64,000 nt of DNA from Ramlibacter aurantiacus (GCF_016722895.1 NZ_JAEQNA010000004.1:1-64000), one strand, 5' to 3'; numbered from the stretch's first letter, positions 10,062-18,816 are shown. A program made the numbers and translations. The notes: generated by a model from the sequence alone, not told the origin.

Positions 10062-10640
10062 TTATTCCTTCAGGAGCGAGAGCAGCACGTTGTCCCGCCA
10101 CTTGCCATTCAGGATGACGAAGTCGCGGGCATAGCCCTCGACCACAAAGCCCAGGCGCCGCAGCAGCTTGGCGCTGCGCAGGTTCTCGGGCAGGTGCGTG
10201 GCCATGACGCGGTGCAGGTGGTAGCGGCTCATCACCTCGCGCACCGCCGCCGCGGCCGCCGCGTGCATCAGCCCGCGCCCCTCCAGGGAGGCATCAAGCA
10301 TGAAGCTGATCGTGCACGCCTGGAAGTCGCCGTGCTCGATCGACCAATAGCTGTTGAGGCAGCCAATTTCTCCGCTGTCGTCCGACTTCGCGAACCCCAC
10401 CAGGTGCACCGCCTGGCCCGCTTCCATGGTGGAAGCGCGTTCCGGCAACTCCGCCACCCAATGTTCGGTCGTTTCCAGTTCGGGTACCTGGGTCATCGCC
10501 ATGTGCAGGTGCTGTCGATTGCGCTGGTGGAAGCGCGCATACAGCGCCGCGAACTCTGGATGCACGGCGTACAACCACCAGTGATCGTTCTCCAGCCAGA
10601 GTTCGGGTTTGCCGTTTGCACTGCGGCTGCGATGGATCAT
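10062..10640 (-). CDS. GNAT-family N-acetyltransferase (RimJ/RimL-like)
   Basis: This is a 192-residue acetyltransferase. The fold is suggested by the ISFMLDASLEGRGLMHAAAA segment (acetyl-CoA binding loop, SLEGRGL in place of the canonical Q/RxxGxG) and by NLRSAKLLRRLGFVVEGYAR, the classic C-terminal motif of ribosomal-protein acetyltransferases. The acceptor is unknown. Its ATG overlaps the stop of the methyltransferase gene (ATGA), so the two form an operon. Confidence 0.88.
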   Translation of the reverse strand: MIHRSRSANGKPELWLENDHWWLYAVHPEFAALYARFHQRNRQHLHMAMTQVPELETTEHWVAELPERASTMEAGQAVHLVGFAKSDDSGEIGCLNSYWSIEHGDFQACTISFMLDASLEGRGLMHAAAAAAVREVMSRYHLHRVMATHLPENLRSAKLLRRLGFVVEGYARDFVILNGKWRDNVLLSLLKE

Positions 10641-12142
10641 GCGACCTCCTCGATGATGCCCAGGCGGCGCCAGCGCGGCACCACCGTCTCAAGAAACCGT
10701 GCCGCGCGAGCCCGCCCTTCGGCCCCGCCCTCGGCCGGGGCGGCGAGCCCCAGCCGGCACAACTCGCCGGTGGTGCGCGCGCCTTGCTCCCAGGCCAGCA
10801 GGAACAGGCGCTCGTCGCGCGAGGCCTCGATGGCCAGCCCGGTGACGGGCGAGGCCAGGTAGCGCACATCATCGTCGTGCCGGGCCCGTTCGGCGATGAC
10901 GCGGTTCATCGCCTGGGCGCGGCTGGCGTCCCGGCACGCCAAGTCGTCGTCGAACACGGCACTGAGCTGGCCGTGCGCCACCAGGGCCGCCAACACCTCG
11001 AACACCAGCTCGCGCGGCATCGAACCAAGGTCGGCTTTCTCGATCAGCTCGCCAATGCGCACCGGGCCTGGCGCGGCCTCCATGACATCCGCGATACGTC
11101 GCGTGAGGCCCGCGTCGAGCGTGACCGTGCCATAAGGCGTTTGCAGGGTCGGGGTGATGCCGCCCGGCTGTCCCTGCAGCAGCAACTGCACCTGCTCGAT
11201 CCGTTCCTGCCGCTCGGAACGCGCCAGCCGACGGCCGCCGCGCACGAACAGGTCGCGGCGGAACCGACGGTTCAGGACGAAGTCGTTCGCGGTCTGGCGC
11301 AGGGGCACGGGCAGCTCGCCCAGGTCGAGTTCCCGGGTGCGGTGGAACACCTCGCCGGTAACGTCGCTGCGGTGCACGGAACAGGCGAAGTTCAAGCCCG
11401 CCGCATCCAGGGTCCGGGCCAACTCGGCGAAATACGTCAGGTGCCAGGAGCGGTTGAAGTACTCATGTGCCAGCACATGCACGTCGTCTCTCAGCATGTC
11501 GTCGAGCATCTGGCTGGCGGCCGATCCGTTCTGGAAGAAGGCGGCCTTGCCTTTGCGCAGCCGATCGGCGAACGCGAGCGCCTGGCTGACCTTGCCGCGG
11601 GTGGATCCGCCGGCCGCACCGGCGGTTTCGGCATGCAGCCAGAGTAGGTCGCGAAGCGGCTTTTCGGCGGACCAGCCCGGCATCACGTTGCAGCTGAGGT
11701 AGACCACGCCACCGAGGCGCAGCCGTCGACGGATGAATTCCACCACCGCGTGCCGTGCCGGCGCGTCGATCCAGGACCAGACGCCGTGCAAGGCGATGAC
11801 ATCGAAGGACGGCAGGTCGGCTTCGAGCATCTGCTCGAAAGACAGGCCGCGCCAGTCCGCCTGCAGGCCCGAATCGGCGGCCAGTCCCTGCGCGAACAAG
11901 GCATGCTCGGCGTTGAAGTCGGTGCCGCAGAAGCGGCCGCGCGCATTGGCAGCGGCATGGAGGTTGCACGACACGCCCTGCCCGAAGCCCAGCTCGCAAT
12001 AGTCGTACGCCCCACCCTGCCCCAGGTTCCCGTAGCCGCTCATGAGCAGGAAGAAGCGCATGAACGGCGGCGCGAGCTCGTGGTAATAGCCGTGCGAATA
12101 CGTCAGGTCGGCGACGTACCCGCTGGCCCAGTGACTGCTCAT
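10637..12142 (-). CDS. SAM-dependent methyltransferase with C-terminal regulatory domain
   Basis: This protein has 501 residues from the ATG at 12142, preceded by GAGGTGG; an in-frame TTG two codons upstream is less likely. The N-terminal half is a class I methyltransferase: CELGFGQGVSCN near residue 50 is the SAM-binding loop, and the following FCGTDFNAEHA holds the ribose-binding acid. The middle and C-terminal parts match the layout of the methyltransferase regulatory domain family, often seen near polysaccharide or lipid modification genes. The substrate is unknown. It is co-transcribed with the GNAT gene, and a joint modification of one target is possible but unproven. Confidence 0.82.
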   Translation of the reverse strand: MSSHWASGYVADLTYSHGYYHELAPPFMRFFLLMSGYGNLGQGGAYDYCELGFGQGVSCNLHAAANARGRFCGTDFNAEHALFAQGLAADSGLQADWRGLSFEQMLEADLPSFDVIALHGVWSWIDAPARHAVVEFIRRRLRLGGVVYLSCNVMPGWSAEKPLRDLLWLHAETAGAAGGSTRGKVSQALAFADRLRKGKAAFFQNGSAASQMLDDMLRDDVHVLAHEYFNRSWHLTYFAELARTLDAAGLNFACSVHRSDVTGEVFHRTRELDLGELPVPLRQTANDFVLNRRFRRDLFVRGGRRLARSERQERIEQVQLLLQGQPGGITPTLQTPYGTVTLDAGLTRRIADVMEAAPGPVRIGELIEKADLGSMPRELVFEVLAALVAHGQLSAVFDDDLACRDASRAQAMNRVIAERARHDDDVRYLASPVTGLAIEASRDERLFLLAWEQGARTTGELCRLGLAAPAEGGAEGRARAARFLETVVPRWRRLGIIEEVA

Positions 12143-12244
12143 GGTCAATCCACCTCATTAGTACGAACGGGTGAATTGAAGAGCTTGCTGTGGTGGAAAG
12201 CAAGCGGTCGCGGGTTTCTCCCAATACGGGAGTGTTGCGCGCGA

Positions 12245-12874
12245 TCAGCGCACCGTGGGATCCCGCAGCCAGCTACGCAGCTGCCCGGCCAACTCGTCCA
12301 CGGCCGCCGACAGCGCACGCACCGCGCCATGGGCGTCGGGGGTGGGGGCGGGCCGGCTGACCTCGAACACGCGCTGGGCGATCAGCCGGTCCAGCCCCGG
12401 AGCAGCCTGCATGAGCGTGGCCTTCAAGCGCAAGCGACCCAGGCTTTTCCCCGGCGCATCGAACTGGTGGACGAACTCCTGCAGCTCCAGCCGCAACACC
12501 TGCGGCGCTCCCGCCGCCGTGCCGGGCGCCACGGTCCCGATCTGTCCCGGCCCGAGCACCGGGCGGTCCAGGGCCAGCTGCGCCACCAGGCGTTCGCGCA
12601 CCAGCTCGGTGATGGGGCCGATCCACCGCGACTCCGTGTAGGGCCGCGTCTCATGGGGGTTGTCGTACGCCAGCCGGTACAGGATCTGCACGCCTTCCAA
12701 TGCGGTGGTCGAGCGCAGTTCGGGCACCAACAGCACCGGCCCGGACGCCGCGGGGGTGATGGCGGCCGGCAAGGGGCCGAGGTCGTATTGAGCCGGCCGG
12801 ACCGGGCGGTCGCCCAATCCGGCGCAGCCGGCCACAAGCATCGCCATCAGCACGAAGATCCATCGGCCCCTCAT
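12245..12874 (-). CDS. PqiC/ABC-type transport auxiliary lipoprotein
   Basis: This is a 209-residue lipoprotein with a signal peptide ending in the lipobox LVAGC (cysteine at residue 17). The rest fits the ABC_trans_aux (PqiC-like) family of outer-membrane partners of MCE transporters, with segments such as VLLVPELRSTTALEGVQILYR. Its ATG overlaps the stop of the MCE gene (ATGA). As last gene of the Mla-like operon it probably anchors the phospholipid conduit at the outer membrane. Confidence 0.85.
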   Translation of the reverse strand: MRGRWIFVLMAMLVAGCAGLGDRPVRPAQYDLGPLPAAITPAASGPVLLVPELRSTTALEGVQILYRLAYDNPHETRPYTESRWIGPITELVRERLVAQLALDRPVLGPGQIGTVAPGTAAGAPQVLRLELQEFVHQFDAPGKSLGRLRLKATLMQAAPGLDRLIAQRVFEVSRPAPTPDAHGAVRALSAAVDELAGQLRSWLRDPTVR

Positions 12875-13845
12875 CGCTCGCTCCCCGGCGGCACGAAGCC
12901 GCTTTCCCCGGGTCCTGCCGGGACCCGGCCCGGACCGAACAGCAGGCTCTGCGGGTTTTCCTGCAAGGACGAGGCGACGCCCTGCAGTTCGCGCGCGGCG
13001 CGGGTCGCCTCGTCGGCCATGCGGTTGATGCGCGGCAGCGTGGTCGAGCCGAAAGTCTCGGCCGCGCCCGCCAGGGCGGAGGCACCCTCGCCGAGCCGAT
13101 CGACCGGGCCGCCTGGCGCCCCGAGCTGGCGCGTGATGTCTCCCAGGGGCTGCAGCGCGTTGCGCGCTTCGACGGCCGTCTGGCGCAATGAGTCGGCGGC
13201 ACCGCTGATGTTGCGCACCGCCTCGGGGATGCTGACCCGTTCGGGACCGAGCTGGGCATCCAGGATGCGGCTGGTCTGCTGCGAGAAGCGGGTCACGCTG
13301 TTGGCGGCTTGCTCGATGCCTTCGAGGGCGGCCGCCACCCGGTCCTGGTTGGGCTGCGACAGCAGCTGGTTCAGGCGACCGGTCAGCTGCTCGAACTGCG
13401 CCATGATTTCCTCGCCCCGGTCCTGCAGCCGGCTCACCAGCCCGGGCCGCAGCGGGATTCGAGGCACGCCGTCTTCGGCGGCCAACGGTGGCGCCGGCTG
13501 GCCGGAATCGTCCAGCTGCACGTAGGCCAGGCCCGTGACGCCCTGGAAGCCGAGCGTGGCGAAGGTCTCGCGCGAGACCGGCGCGCGGGGGTCCACCGCC
13601 AGGCGCACCAGCACATGGCCAGGCTGGCGCGGATCGAAGCCGATGTGCTCCACCTTGCCCACTTCCACCCCGCGCAGGCGTACCGGCGCCTGCTCCTGCA
13701 GACCCGTCACCGACTCGCGGGTGGAAATTTCATAGGTCCGGTACTGGGCCGTGTCGCGGGTCAGCCAGGCCGCCAGCAGCAGCAGCAGCGCCGCCGCCAC
13801 CACCACGAAGATGCCCGCTGCGAGCGCATGCGCCTTGTTTTCCAT
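12871..13845 (-). CDS. MCE-domain (MlaD/PqiB-like) substrate-binding protein
   Basis: This is a 324-residue periplasmic protein anchored by one N-terminal helix (GIFVVVAAALLLLLAAWL, about residues 12-29). A single MCE domain follows at about residues 39-115 (VTGLQEQAPVRLRGVEVGKV). The C-terminal region is predicted alpha-helical and extends beyond plain MlaD length, closer to the single-MCE tubes that work with a PqiC-type lipoprotein. It starts three bases after the ATPase gene. It would bind and shuttle phospholipid between the membranes. Confidence 0.88.
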   Translation of the reverse strand: MENKAHALAAGIFVVVAAALLLLLAAWLTRDTAQYRTYEISTRESVTGLQEQAPVRLRGVEVGKVEHIGFDPRQPGHVLVRLAVDPRAPVSRETFATLGFQGVTGLAYVQLDDSGQPAPPLAAEDGVPRIPLRPGLVSRLQDRGEEIMAQFEQLTGRLNQLLSQPNQDRVAAALEGIEQAANSVTRFSQQTSRILDAQLGPERVSIPEAVRNISGAADSLRQTAVEARNALQPLGDITRQLGAPGGPVDRLGEGASALAGAAETFGSTTLPRINRMADEATRAARELQGVASSLQENPQSLLFGPGRVPAGPGESGFVPPGSER

Positions 13846-13848
13846 GTC

Positions 13849-14664
13849 TCAAACCTCCTGCGTGGGCTGCGGCTGGTCGCGCAGCAGGGCCATGGCCCGG
13901 CGGCCGCGCTCGCCCTGGAAAAAATCGTGCACGAACGGGTGATCGAAGCCGATCACATCGGCCGGCGGGCCGCTGACCACCACCTGCTGGTCGGCCAGCA
14001 CGGCGATTCGCGTGGACAGCTCGAACAAGGTGTCGAGGTCGTGCGTGACCATGATCACGGTAAGTTGCAGCTCGCGATGCAGCGCCCGCAACAGGTCGAC
14101 GAAGGCATCCGAGCTGTCGGGATCGAGGCCGGCCGTGGGCTCGTCCAGCAGCAGCAAGGGCGGGTCCATGGCCAACGCGCGGGCCAGGGCCGCGCGCTTG
14201 ACCATGCCGCCCGACAGGTCGGCCGGCATCTTGTCAGCGTCCTGCGGCTTCAGGCCCACCATCTGCAGCTTGACCATGGCGGCCTCGCGCACCAGCGCGT
14301 CCGGCAGGGTGCGCAGCTCGCGCAGTGGGAAGGCGATGTTCTCCAGCACGCTGAAGGCCGAGAACAGCGCGCCATGCTGGAACAACATGCCGACCCGGCT
14401 GGAGGCGCCTTCGCGCCCGAGTTCCGCAACCGGTCGCCCGAGCACCTCGATCGTGCCGCGGGTGGGCGTGGCCAGCCCCAGCACCTGGCGCAGCAGCACG
14501 GTCTTGCCCGTGCCGGAGCCGCCCACCAGCGAGACCAACTCGCCCGGCATCACCTGCAGATCCAGGTCCTTGTGCACCACGGCTCGTCGGCCGGCTCCTT
14601 CGAACACGGTCCATAGGCCGCGGATGTCGACCACCGGCGGGACTTCGCGAGGGGCGCCGGTCAT
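13849..14664 (-). CDS. Mla-type ABC transporter ATP-binding protein
   Basis: This cytoplasmic ATPase of a lipid (MlaFE-like) transporter has 271 residues from the ATG at 14664. The open frame continues upstream inside the permease gene in another frame and is not coding there. Walker A is GGSGTGKT near residue 52, the signature LSGGMVKRAALARAL is near 150, and Walker B LLLLDEPTAGLDP is near 173. The ATG overlaps the permease stop (ATGA). It is not named mlaF because the partner permease and lipoprotein differ from the E. coli set. Confidence 0.92.
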   Translation of the reverse strand: MTGAPREVPPVVDIRGLWTVFEGAGRRAVVHKDLDLQVMPGELVSLVGGSGTGKTVLLRQVLGLATPTRGTIEVLGRPVAELGREGASSRVGMLFQHGALFSAFSVLENIAFPLRELRTLPDALVREAAMVKLQMVGLKPQDADKMPADLSGGMVKRAALARALAMDPPLLLLDEPTAGLDPDSSDAFVDLLRALHRELQLTVIMVTHDLDTLFELSTRIAVLADQQVVVSGPPADVIGFDHPFVHDFFQGERGRRAMALLRDQPQPTQEV

Positions 14665-15773
14665 AGGCCCACGTCCTGGAACAACACCGCGAACAAGGCA
14701 TCGACCAGGATGACCACCGTGATCGAGGTCACCACCGAGGCCGTGGTGCCGGCACCCAGGCTCTGCGTGTCGGGTTGCACCCGAAGTCCGAAATGGCAAC
14801 CGATCAGCGCGATAAGCAACCCGAAGACGACCGACTTGCCCACCGCCAGGCCCAGGTTGCCGACGGCCACGGCATCGGGCAAGGCGCGCATGAAGTACGT
14901 GGGCGTGATGCCCAAGGACACATCGGCAGCGAGCATGCCGCCGGCCAGCGAACACAAGGTGGTCCAGGTGCTGAGCAGTGGCATGGCCAGGGCCAGGGCC
15001 ATCGCCCGCGGCAGCACCAGGCGGAAGCTGTGCGAGATGCCCATCACCCGCATCGCGTCGAGCTCCTCGGTGACGCGCATGACGCCGATCTGCGCGGTGA
15101 TCGCCGAGCCGGAGCGGCCGGCGATCAGGATGGCCGCCAGCATGGGGCCGAGTTCGCGGATCAGGCCGATGCCCAGGATGTTCACGATGAAGGCATCGGC
15201 ACCGAACACACGCAACTGCTGCGCCGTGAGGTACGCCAACACCACGCCGATCAGGAAGCCCACCAGCGCCGTGATGGGCAGCGCCATGGCGCCGATCCGG
15301 TACAGATGCCCGGACAGGTCGCGCCACGGCCCTCGCTGGGGCGCCCGCAGCAGCCGCAGCAGATCGAGCGCCAGCGCACCCACCAGCGCCACGAACAGCC
15401 GCAGCTCATGCCCGATGCGCAGCACGCGCGACCCGAGTGCCAGGTAGCGCTGCCACAGGGTGGGTCGTTGCGCCGGAGGCCGCTCGGTGGTGTGGCTGGC
15501 CACGCGTTCGAGCACCGCCCGCTGGGACGGAAGCGCCTCGAGGTCGGCCGGCCAGCGTCGCCCCCAGCGGTCCCACAGCAGCTGCGCACCCACATGATCG
15601 AGCTGGGCGGAGCGCAGGTCCCACCCGGCGTTGGCCGGCAGGGCGACCAGGCTGGCCTGCAACCGCCGGAACAGCCGGGGCTGTGCAAATTGCGCGGCCG
15701 TCCATTGGCCCAGCACGCGCGCCGCCGCGCCCGGTGCAGCGGGTGGCTCGAGTCGGGGTACGGAGTCAGGCAT
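14661..15773 (-). CDS. MlaE-family permease with N-terminal STAS-like extension
   Basis: This is a 370-residue inner-membrane permease. Residues 1-110 are soluble and resemble the STAS-like (MlaB-type) domain found fused to MlaE in some proteobacteria (WDLRSAQLDHVGAQLLWDRW). Residues 120-370 are the MlaE permease, with the conserved IRELGPMLAAILIAGRSG and MRVTEELDAMRVMGI. The start at 15773 is an ATG opening MPDSVPRLEP; upstream in-frame codons show no similarity. It is first in the four-gene transport operon. Confidence 0.9.
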   Translation of the reverse strand: MPDSVPRLEPPAAPGAAARVLGQWTAAQFAQPRLFRRLQASLVALPANAGWDLRSAQLDHVGAQLLWDRWGRRWPADLEALPSQRAVLERVASHTTERPPAQRPTLWQRYLALGSRVLRIGHELRLFVALVGALALDLLRLLRAPQRGPWRDLSGHLYRIGAMALPITALVGFLIGVVLAYLTAQQLRVFGADAFIVNILGIGLIRELGPMLAAILIAGRSGSAITAQIGVMRVTEELDAMRVMGISHSFRLVLPRAMALALAMPLLSTWTTLCSLAGGMLAADVSLGITPTYFMRALPDAVAVGNLGLAVGKSVVFGLLIALIGCHFGLRVQPDTQSLGAGTTASVVTSITVVILVDALFAVLFQDVGL

Positions 15774-16100
15774 GCTGCAAAGGATCGTAAAGGCTGAGTG
15801 TGGCGGTGCATGTAGGAAAGGCGACCACGCAGGCCGCACCTCGCGCGCGCCAGCTTTGGGCACGCCCCCCAAGGCTGGTGCGCCCGTCGCGATTCGCGGC
15901 GCCAGGACGCGTACGGCAGAGCTAACCTTTCACCTCGACATAGTTCATTTGAGCTAACGGGAAAGCACCGATGCTGTGCTGCACCAAGCTGGGTACAGTC
16001 CACCCATCTCGCGACCGAAGCCCGGCGCAACGGCGAGAGGTCCTGAGGAGACAAGCTAAAAAAAGCAAATACAGGCGAGCACCCGAGTGCCGCCGCCCCA
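15774..16100. other. Gene-free region upstream of the TSUP gene and the Mla-like operon
   Basis: With the adjoining terminator this 414-base gap has no convincing protein-coding frame. It must hold the minus-strand Mla operon promoter. A direct repeat AGCTAAC occurs at 15920-15926 and 15952-15958, 32 bases apart. Inverted segments near 16005-16060 could fold into RNA. The plus strand ends in a strong terminator at 16101-16129, so a small RNA or a riboregulatory leader is possible. I recognised no tmRNA, RNase P, 6S or known riboswitch signature. Confidence 0.4.
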
Positions 16101-16129
16101 CAAAGGCGCCTACGGGCGCCTTTGTTTTT
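16101..16129 (+). terminator. Intrinsic terminator 58 bases before the TSUP gene
   Basis: A perfect 10-bp stem CAAAGGCGCC/GGCGCCTTTG with a TACG loop is followed by five T residues. It stops a plus-strand transcript that begins in the gene-free region at 15774-16100. Confidence 0.8.
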
Positions 16130-16187
16130 GGTGCACCGTTTTCGCGCGCACTCGAATGCTTCGCGCGGCACCGCAGAATCGCGCCCC

Positions 16188-16958
16188 ATGGAACTGCTGC
16201 TCATGGGCTCCGCATCCTTGCTGGCTGGCTTTGTCGATGCCATTGTCGGCGGCGGCGGGCTGATCCTGGTGCCGGCCCTTTTCGCCATCTTTCCCACCAC
16301 GGCCCCCGCCACGCTGTTCGGACTGAACAAGAGCGCGTCGGTCTGGGGCACGGGCATGGCGGCCCTGCAGTTCAGCCGCCGCGTGCACATGAACTGGCAC
16401 GCCCTGTTGCCGGCGGCCGTGGCGGGCCTCGCAGGCGGATTCGCCGGAGCCTGGGCAGTGACCGTCGTCTCCGGCGACTTCCTGCGCCGCCTGCTGCCAC
16501 TGGTGCTGCTGGCCGTGCTGGTCTACACCCTGGCGCGCAAGGATCTCGGCCGCCATCATGCACCTGCCCTGTCGGCATCCGCCGAACGCATCGTGGCCGG
16601 CACCATCGGACTGCTGCTGGGTTTCTACGACGGCTTCTTCGGCCCGGGCACCGGCAGCTTCTTCGTTTTCCTGTTCGTGCGCTGGCTCGGCTACGACTTC
16701 CTGCATGCCTCGGCCGCGGCCAAGCTGCTCAACACGGCGACCAATCTCGCCGCGCTCACCTTGTTCGCCATCAAGGGGCACGTGTGGTGGCACTACGCGC
16801 TGGTGCTGGCCACGGCGAATGTCCTGGGGAGCCTGCTCGGAACGCGCATGGCCCTGCGGCACGGCGCGGGCTTCGTGCGCGGCGTGTTCATCGTGGTGGT
16901 CTCGGCGCTGATCATGAAGACCGGCTACGACGCCTTCATCCGGCAGGCGGTCGGATAA
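16188..16958 (+). CDS. TSUP (TauE/SafE) family permease, YfcA-like
   Basis: This is a 256-residue membrane protein with seven to eight hydrophobic helices, the size of YfcA-type sulfite/organosulfur exporters. It shows the duplicated family signature: SLLAGFVDAIVGGGGLILVP at the N-terminus and GLLLGFYDGFFGPGTGSF near residue 140. The substrate is not predictable from sequence. The ATG at 16188 opens the conserved repeat; an ATG upstream at 16122 overlaps the terminator and is rejected. The gene ends 7 bases before the next one. Confidence 0.9.
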   Translation: MELLLMGSASLLAGFVDAIVGGGGLILVPALFAIFPTTAPATLFGLNKSASVWGTGMAALQFSRRVHMNWHALLPAAVAGLAGGFAGAWAVTVVSGDFLRRLLPLVLLAVLVYTLARKDLGRHHAPALSASAERIVAGTIGLLLGFYDGFFGPGTGSFFVFLFVRWLGYDFLHASAAAKLLNTATNLAALTLFAIKGHVWWHYALVLATANVLGSLLGTRMALRHGAGFVRGVFIVVVSALIMKTGYDAFIRQAVG

Positions 16959-16965
16959 TCCCGCG

Positions 16966-17499
16966 ATGGACGATATCGTGCGCCAGGCCATGGCCAAGTG
17001 GCCGAATGTTCCACACTGCTGGGGCTGGCTCGGGCTGGACGCGCGCGGCACCTGGTACATGCGCGACGACCGGGTGCAGGCCGCGGGCCCCTTCCCTGCG
17101 CACAAGGGCTCGGCGCTGCGACATGAGAAGCTGATCGACTTCATCCACCGCAACTACGCCCCCGATGCGCAGGGCCACTGGTACTTCCAGAATGGGCCGC
17201 AGCGGGTTTACGTGGAGTTGGAGAACACGCCCCTGGTCTGGCGGATCGGAGCCGGCCACTCGCTGCAGGCGCACACTGGCATCGCCGCGCCATCGCCGCG
17301 GCTGTGCGTGCTCGACGAAGAAGGGCGTTTGTACTTGGACACCGAGGCCGGGTTCGGCCTCGTGCACAGCCTGGACATGGATGCGGCCGCCGAGGCGGTC
17401 GAGTCGGGAGAGTGGCGGCCGCAGGAGATGTCCTGGGCCGATCTGCCGCGGCGCTTCGGCTTCGTGCGAAGCCCGCAGCAAGCGATGCGCGGGGACTGA
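16966..17499 (+). CDS. Conserved hypothetical protein (DUF2946-like)
   Basis: This is a 177-residue soluble protein without signal peptide. It is rich in Trp/Gly motifs such as CWGWLGLDARGTWYMRDD and GHWYFQNGPQRVYVELE. I recall this pattern from a beta-proteobacterial DUF family usually annotated DUF2946 or a neighbouring number; the exact number is uncertain. It directly follows the TSUP gene and is probably co-transcribed. No function is known. Confidence 0.75.
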   Translation: MDDIVRQAMAKWPNVPHCWGWLGLDARGTWYMRDDRVQAAGPFPAHKGSALRHEKLIDFIHRNYAPDAQGHWYFQNGPQRVYVELENTPLVWRIGAGHSLQAHTGIAAPSPRLCVLDEEGRLYLDTEAGFGLVHSLDMDAAAEAVESGEWRPQEMSWADLPRRFGFVRSPQQAMRGD

Positions 17500-17521
17500 A
17501 CCAGCCCCGCGCATCAGGGCC

Positions 17522-18454
17522 TCACTTGACGCTGCCGATCATGTATTCGACGGCGGCACGCAGCTGGGCGTCGGTGGCCGTGGCGGCCCCGCCCTTGGGT
17601 GGCATGGCGCCCTTGCCCTTGATCACCGACTGCGTCAGCCCGTCGACACCGGCCTGCAGGCGCGGCGCCCAACCCGCCTTGTCACCCAGCTTCGGGGCAC
17701 CGGCAATGCCGGCGGCATGGCACACCGCGCAAGCCTGCTTGTACAGCGCCTCGCCACCCGCTGCGCTGGCCGCGACGGCCGGGGCCGAAGGCGCCACCGC
17801 AGCGGCACCTGGTGCGGGCACCGCGGTGGCAGCAGGAGCTTGGGCGACCGCCGGCGCAGCCGCGGCAGCTGCAGGCGCGGCGGCGGGCTGGCCGTTCGCG
17901 GCGCCGGCATCGGCGGTCGCCGCGGGGCGGTCCGGCTCTTCGAACTTGGCTCCGGCGCTGTTGGCCAGATACGCCACTGCGCGGGCGATCTCCACATCCT
18001 CGAAGTCACCTCCGCCCTGCGGCGGCATCGCGCCTTTGCCCTTGAGCGCCGCGTTCACCAGGGACTCGAAACCGCTGCGGATGCGAGCAGTCCAGTCGGC
18101 TTCGCTGCCCAGCTTGGGCGCTCCGGCGACACCCGCCACGTGGCAGGCCGCGCACTGCGCCTTGAACACCGCCTCGCCGGACTGCAGCGGCCGGTTGGCG
18201 TCGCGGATCTCCACGGTGCCCACCTTCTGCAGGCGCTCGGTCACCTTGCGCTCCAGGTCTTCGGATTCGACGCCGCCGAGCAGGTGGCGCACTTCCTGGG
18301 TGGCACCAGAGGGCTTGCTATCGGACACCACGTAGTACACCAAGCCCGTGATGATGATCACCGGCCCGACGAACGCGAGCAAGGCGGCCCAGAGCAATTG
18401 AGAGGGCGTCTTGATCGGACCGGTGTGGGCTTCTTCCTGCGTTGTGTCGCTCAT
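17522..18454 (-). CDS. Membrane-anchored diheme cytochrome c (c5-like)
   Basis: This 310-residue protein has one N-terminal membrane anchor (LLWAALLAFVGPVIIITGLVYY, residues 20-41) and two similar c-type haem domains. The haem motifs are C101-A-A-C104-H and C242-A-V-C245-H. Each is followed by GxAGAPKLG and a later KGKGAMPP carrying the axial methionine, so the domains look like an internal duplication. They are joined by an Ala/Pro-rich linker at about 174-232. It faces the periplasm and likely passes electrons to a terminal oxidase. The ATG at 18454 is chosen because the frame upstream runs through the tRNA. Confidence 0.92.
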   Translation of the reverse strand: MSDTTQEEAHTGPIKTPSQLLWAALLAFVGPVIIITGLVYYVVSDSKPSGATQEVRHLLGGVESEDLERKVTERLQKVGTVEIRDANRPLQSGEAVFKAQCAACHVAGVAGAPKLGSEADWTARIRSGFESLVNAALKGKGAMPPQGGGDFEDVEIARAVAYLANSAGAKFEEPDRPAATADAGAANGQPAAAPAAAAAAPAVAQAPAATAVPAPGAAAVAPSAPAVAASAAGGEALYKQACAVCHAAGIAGAPKLGDKAGWAPRLQAGVDGLTQSVIKGKGAMPPKGGAATATDAQLRAAVEYMIGSVK

Positions 18455-18499
18455 GGCGTCCTCGGGCAAATGCGCTCTTGCGGTGAAAACAAACCCTCG

Positions 18500-18505
18500 A
18501 TTATA
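18500..18505 (-). promoter_or_regulatory. Candidate -10 box of the cytochrome c gene
   Basis: On the minus strand TATAAT lies 45 bases before the ATG, leaving a leader of suitable length. I see no clear -35 hexamer. Confidence 0.4.
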
Positions 18506-18582
18506 GGAGTCGGCCCCTCGGCCTCCTGGAGCGCCAGGGGGCCCCGGACGACTTGGGTGATAATCGCGGCTTCCCTTCCCGC

Positions 18583-18658
18583 GCGGCTGTAGCTCAGTGG
18601 ATAGAGTATTGGCCTCCGAAGCCAAGGGTCGTGGGTTCGATCCCCGCCAGCCGCGCCA
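18583..18658 (+). tRNA. tRNA-Arg (anticodon CCG)
   Basis: This is a 76-base cloverleaf with encoded CCA. The acceptor stem is GCGGCTG/CAGCCGC, the D arm GCTC/GAGT, the anticodon stem TTGGC/GCCAA with loop CTCCGAA (anticodon CCG at 18616-18618), and the T arm GTGGG/CCCGC with TTCGATC. It reads CGG codons, which are common in high-GC genomes. Confidence 0.95.
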
Positions 18659-18666
18659 AAGACACC

Positions 18667-18697
18667 AACGCCACCCTTCGCGGTGGCGTTTTACTTT
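18667..18697 (+). terminator. Intrinsic terminator of tRNA-Arg
   Basis: A 9-bp stem AACGCCACC/GGTGGCGTT with a 6-base loop is followed by a T-rich tract. It lies 8 bases after the tRNA. Confidence 0.8.
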
Positions 18698-18816
18698 CTG
18701 TCATTCACCTACCGCCACCGTGGTGCTTTTGCGCCCCGGACCTGGCAGCCGCACTGCTCCCGCTCGGTGCGCAGGGTCTCGTCATACGAGCGGATCGATC
18801 GCGGGGAGCCGGTCCC

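Noticed and set aside
15774-16187. tmRNA, RNase P RNA or a SAH/glycine riboswitch
   Set aside because: None of the conserved core sequences or pairings of these families could be found.
15971-17134. 387-residue frame over the TSUP gene
   Set aside because: The TSUP protein in the other frame has the family repeats and membrane profile; this one is Arg/His-rich.
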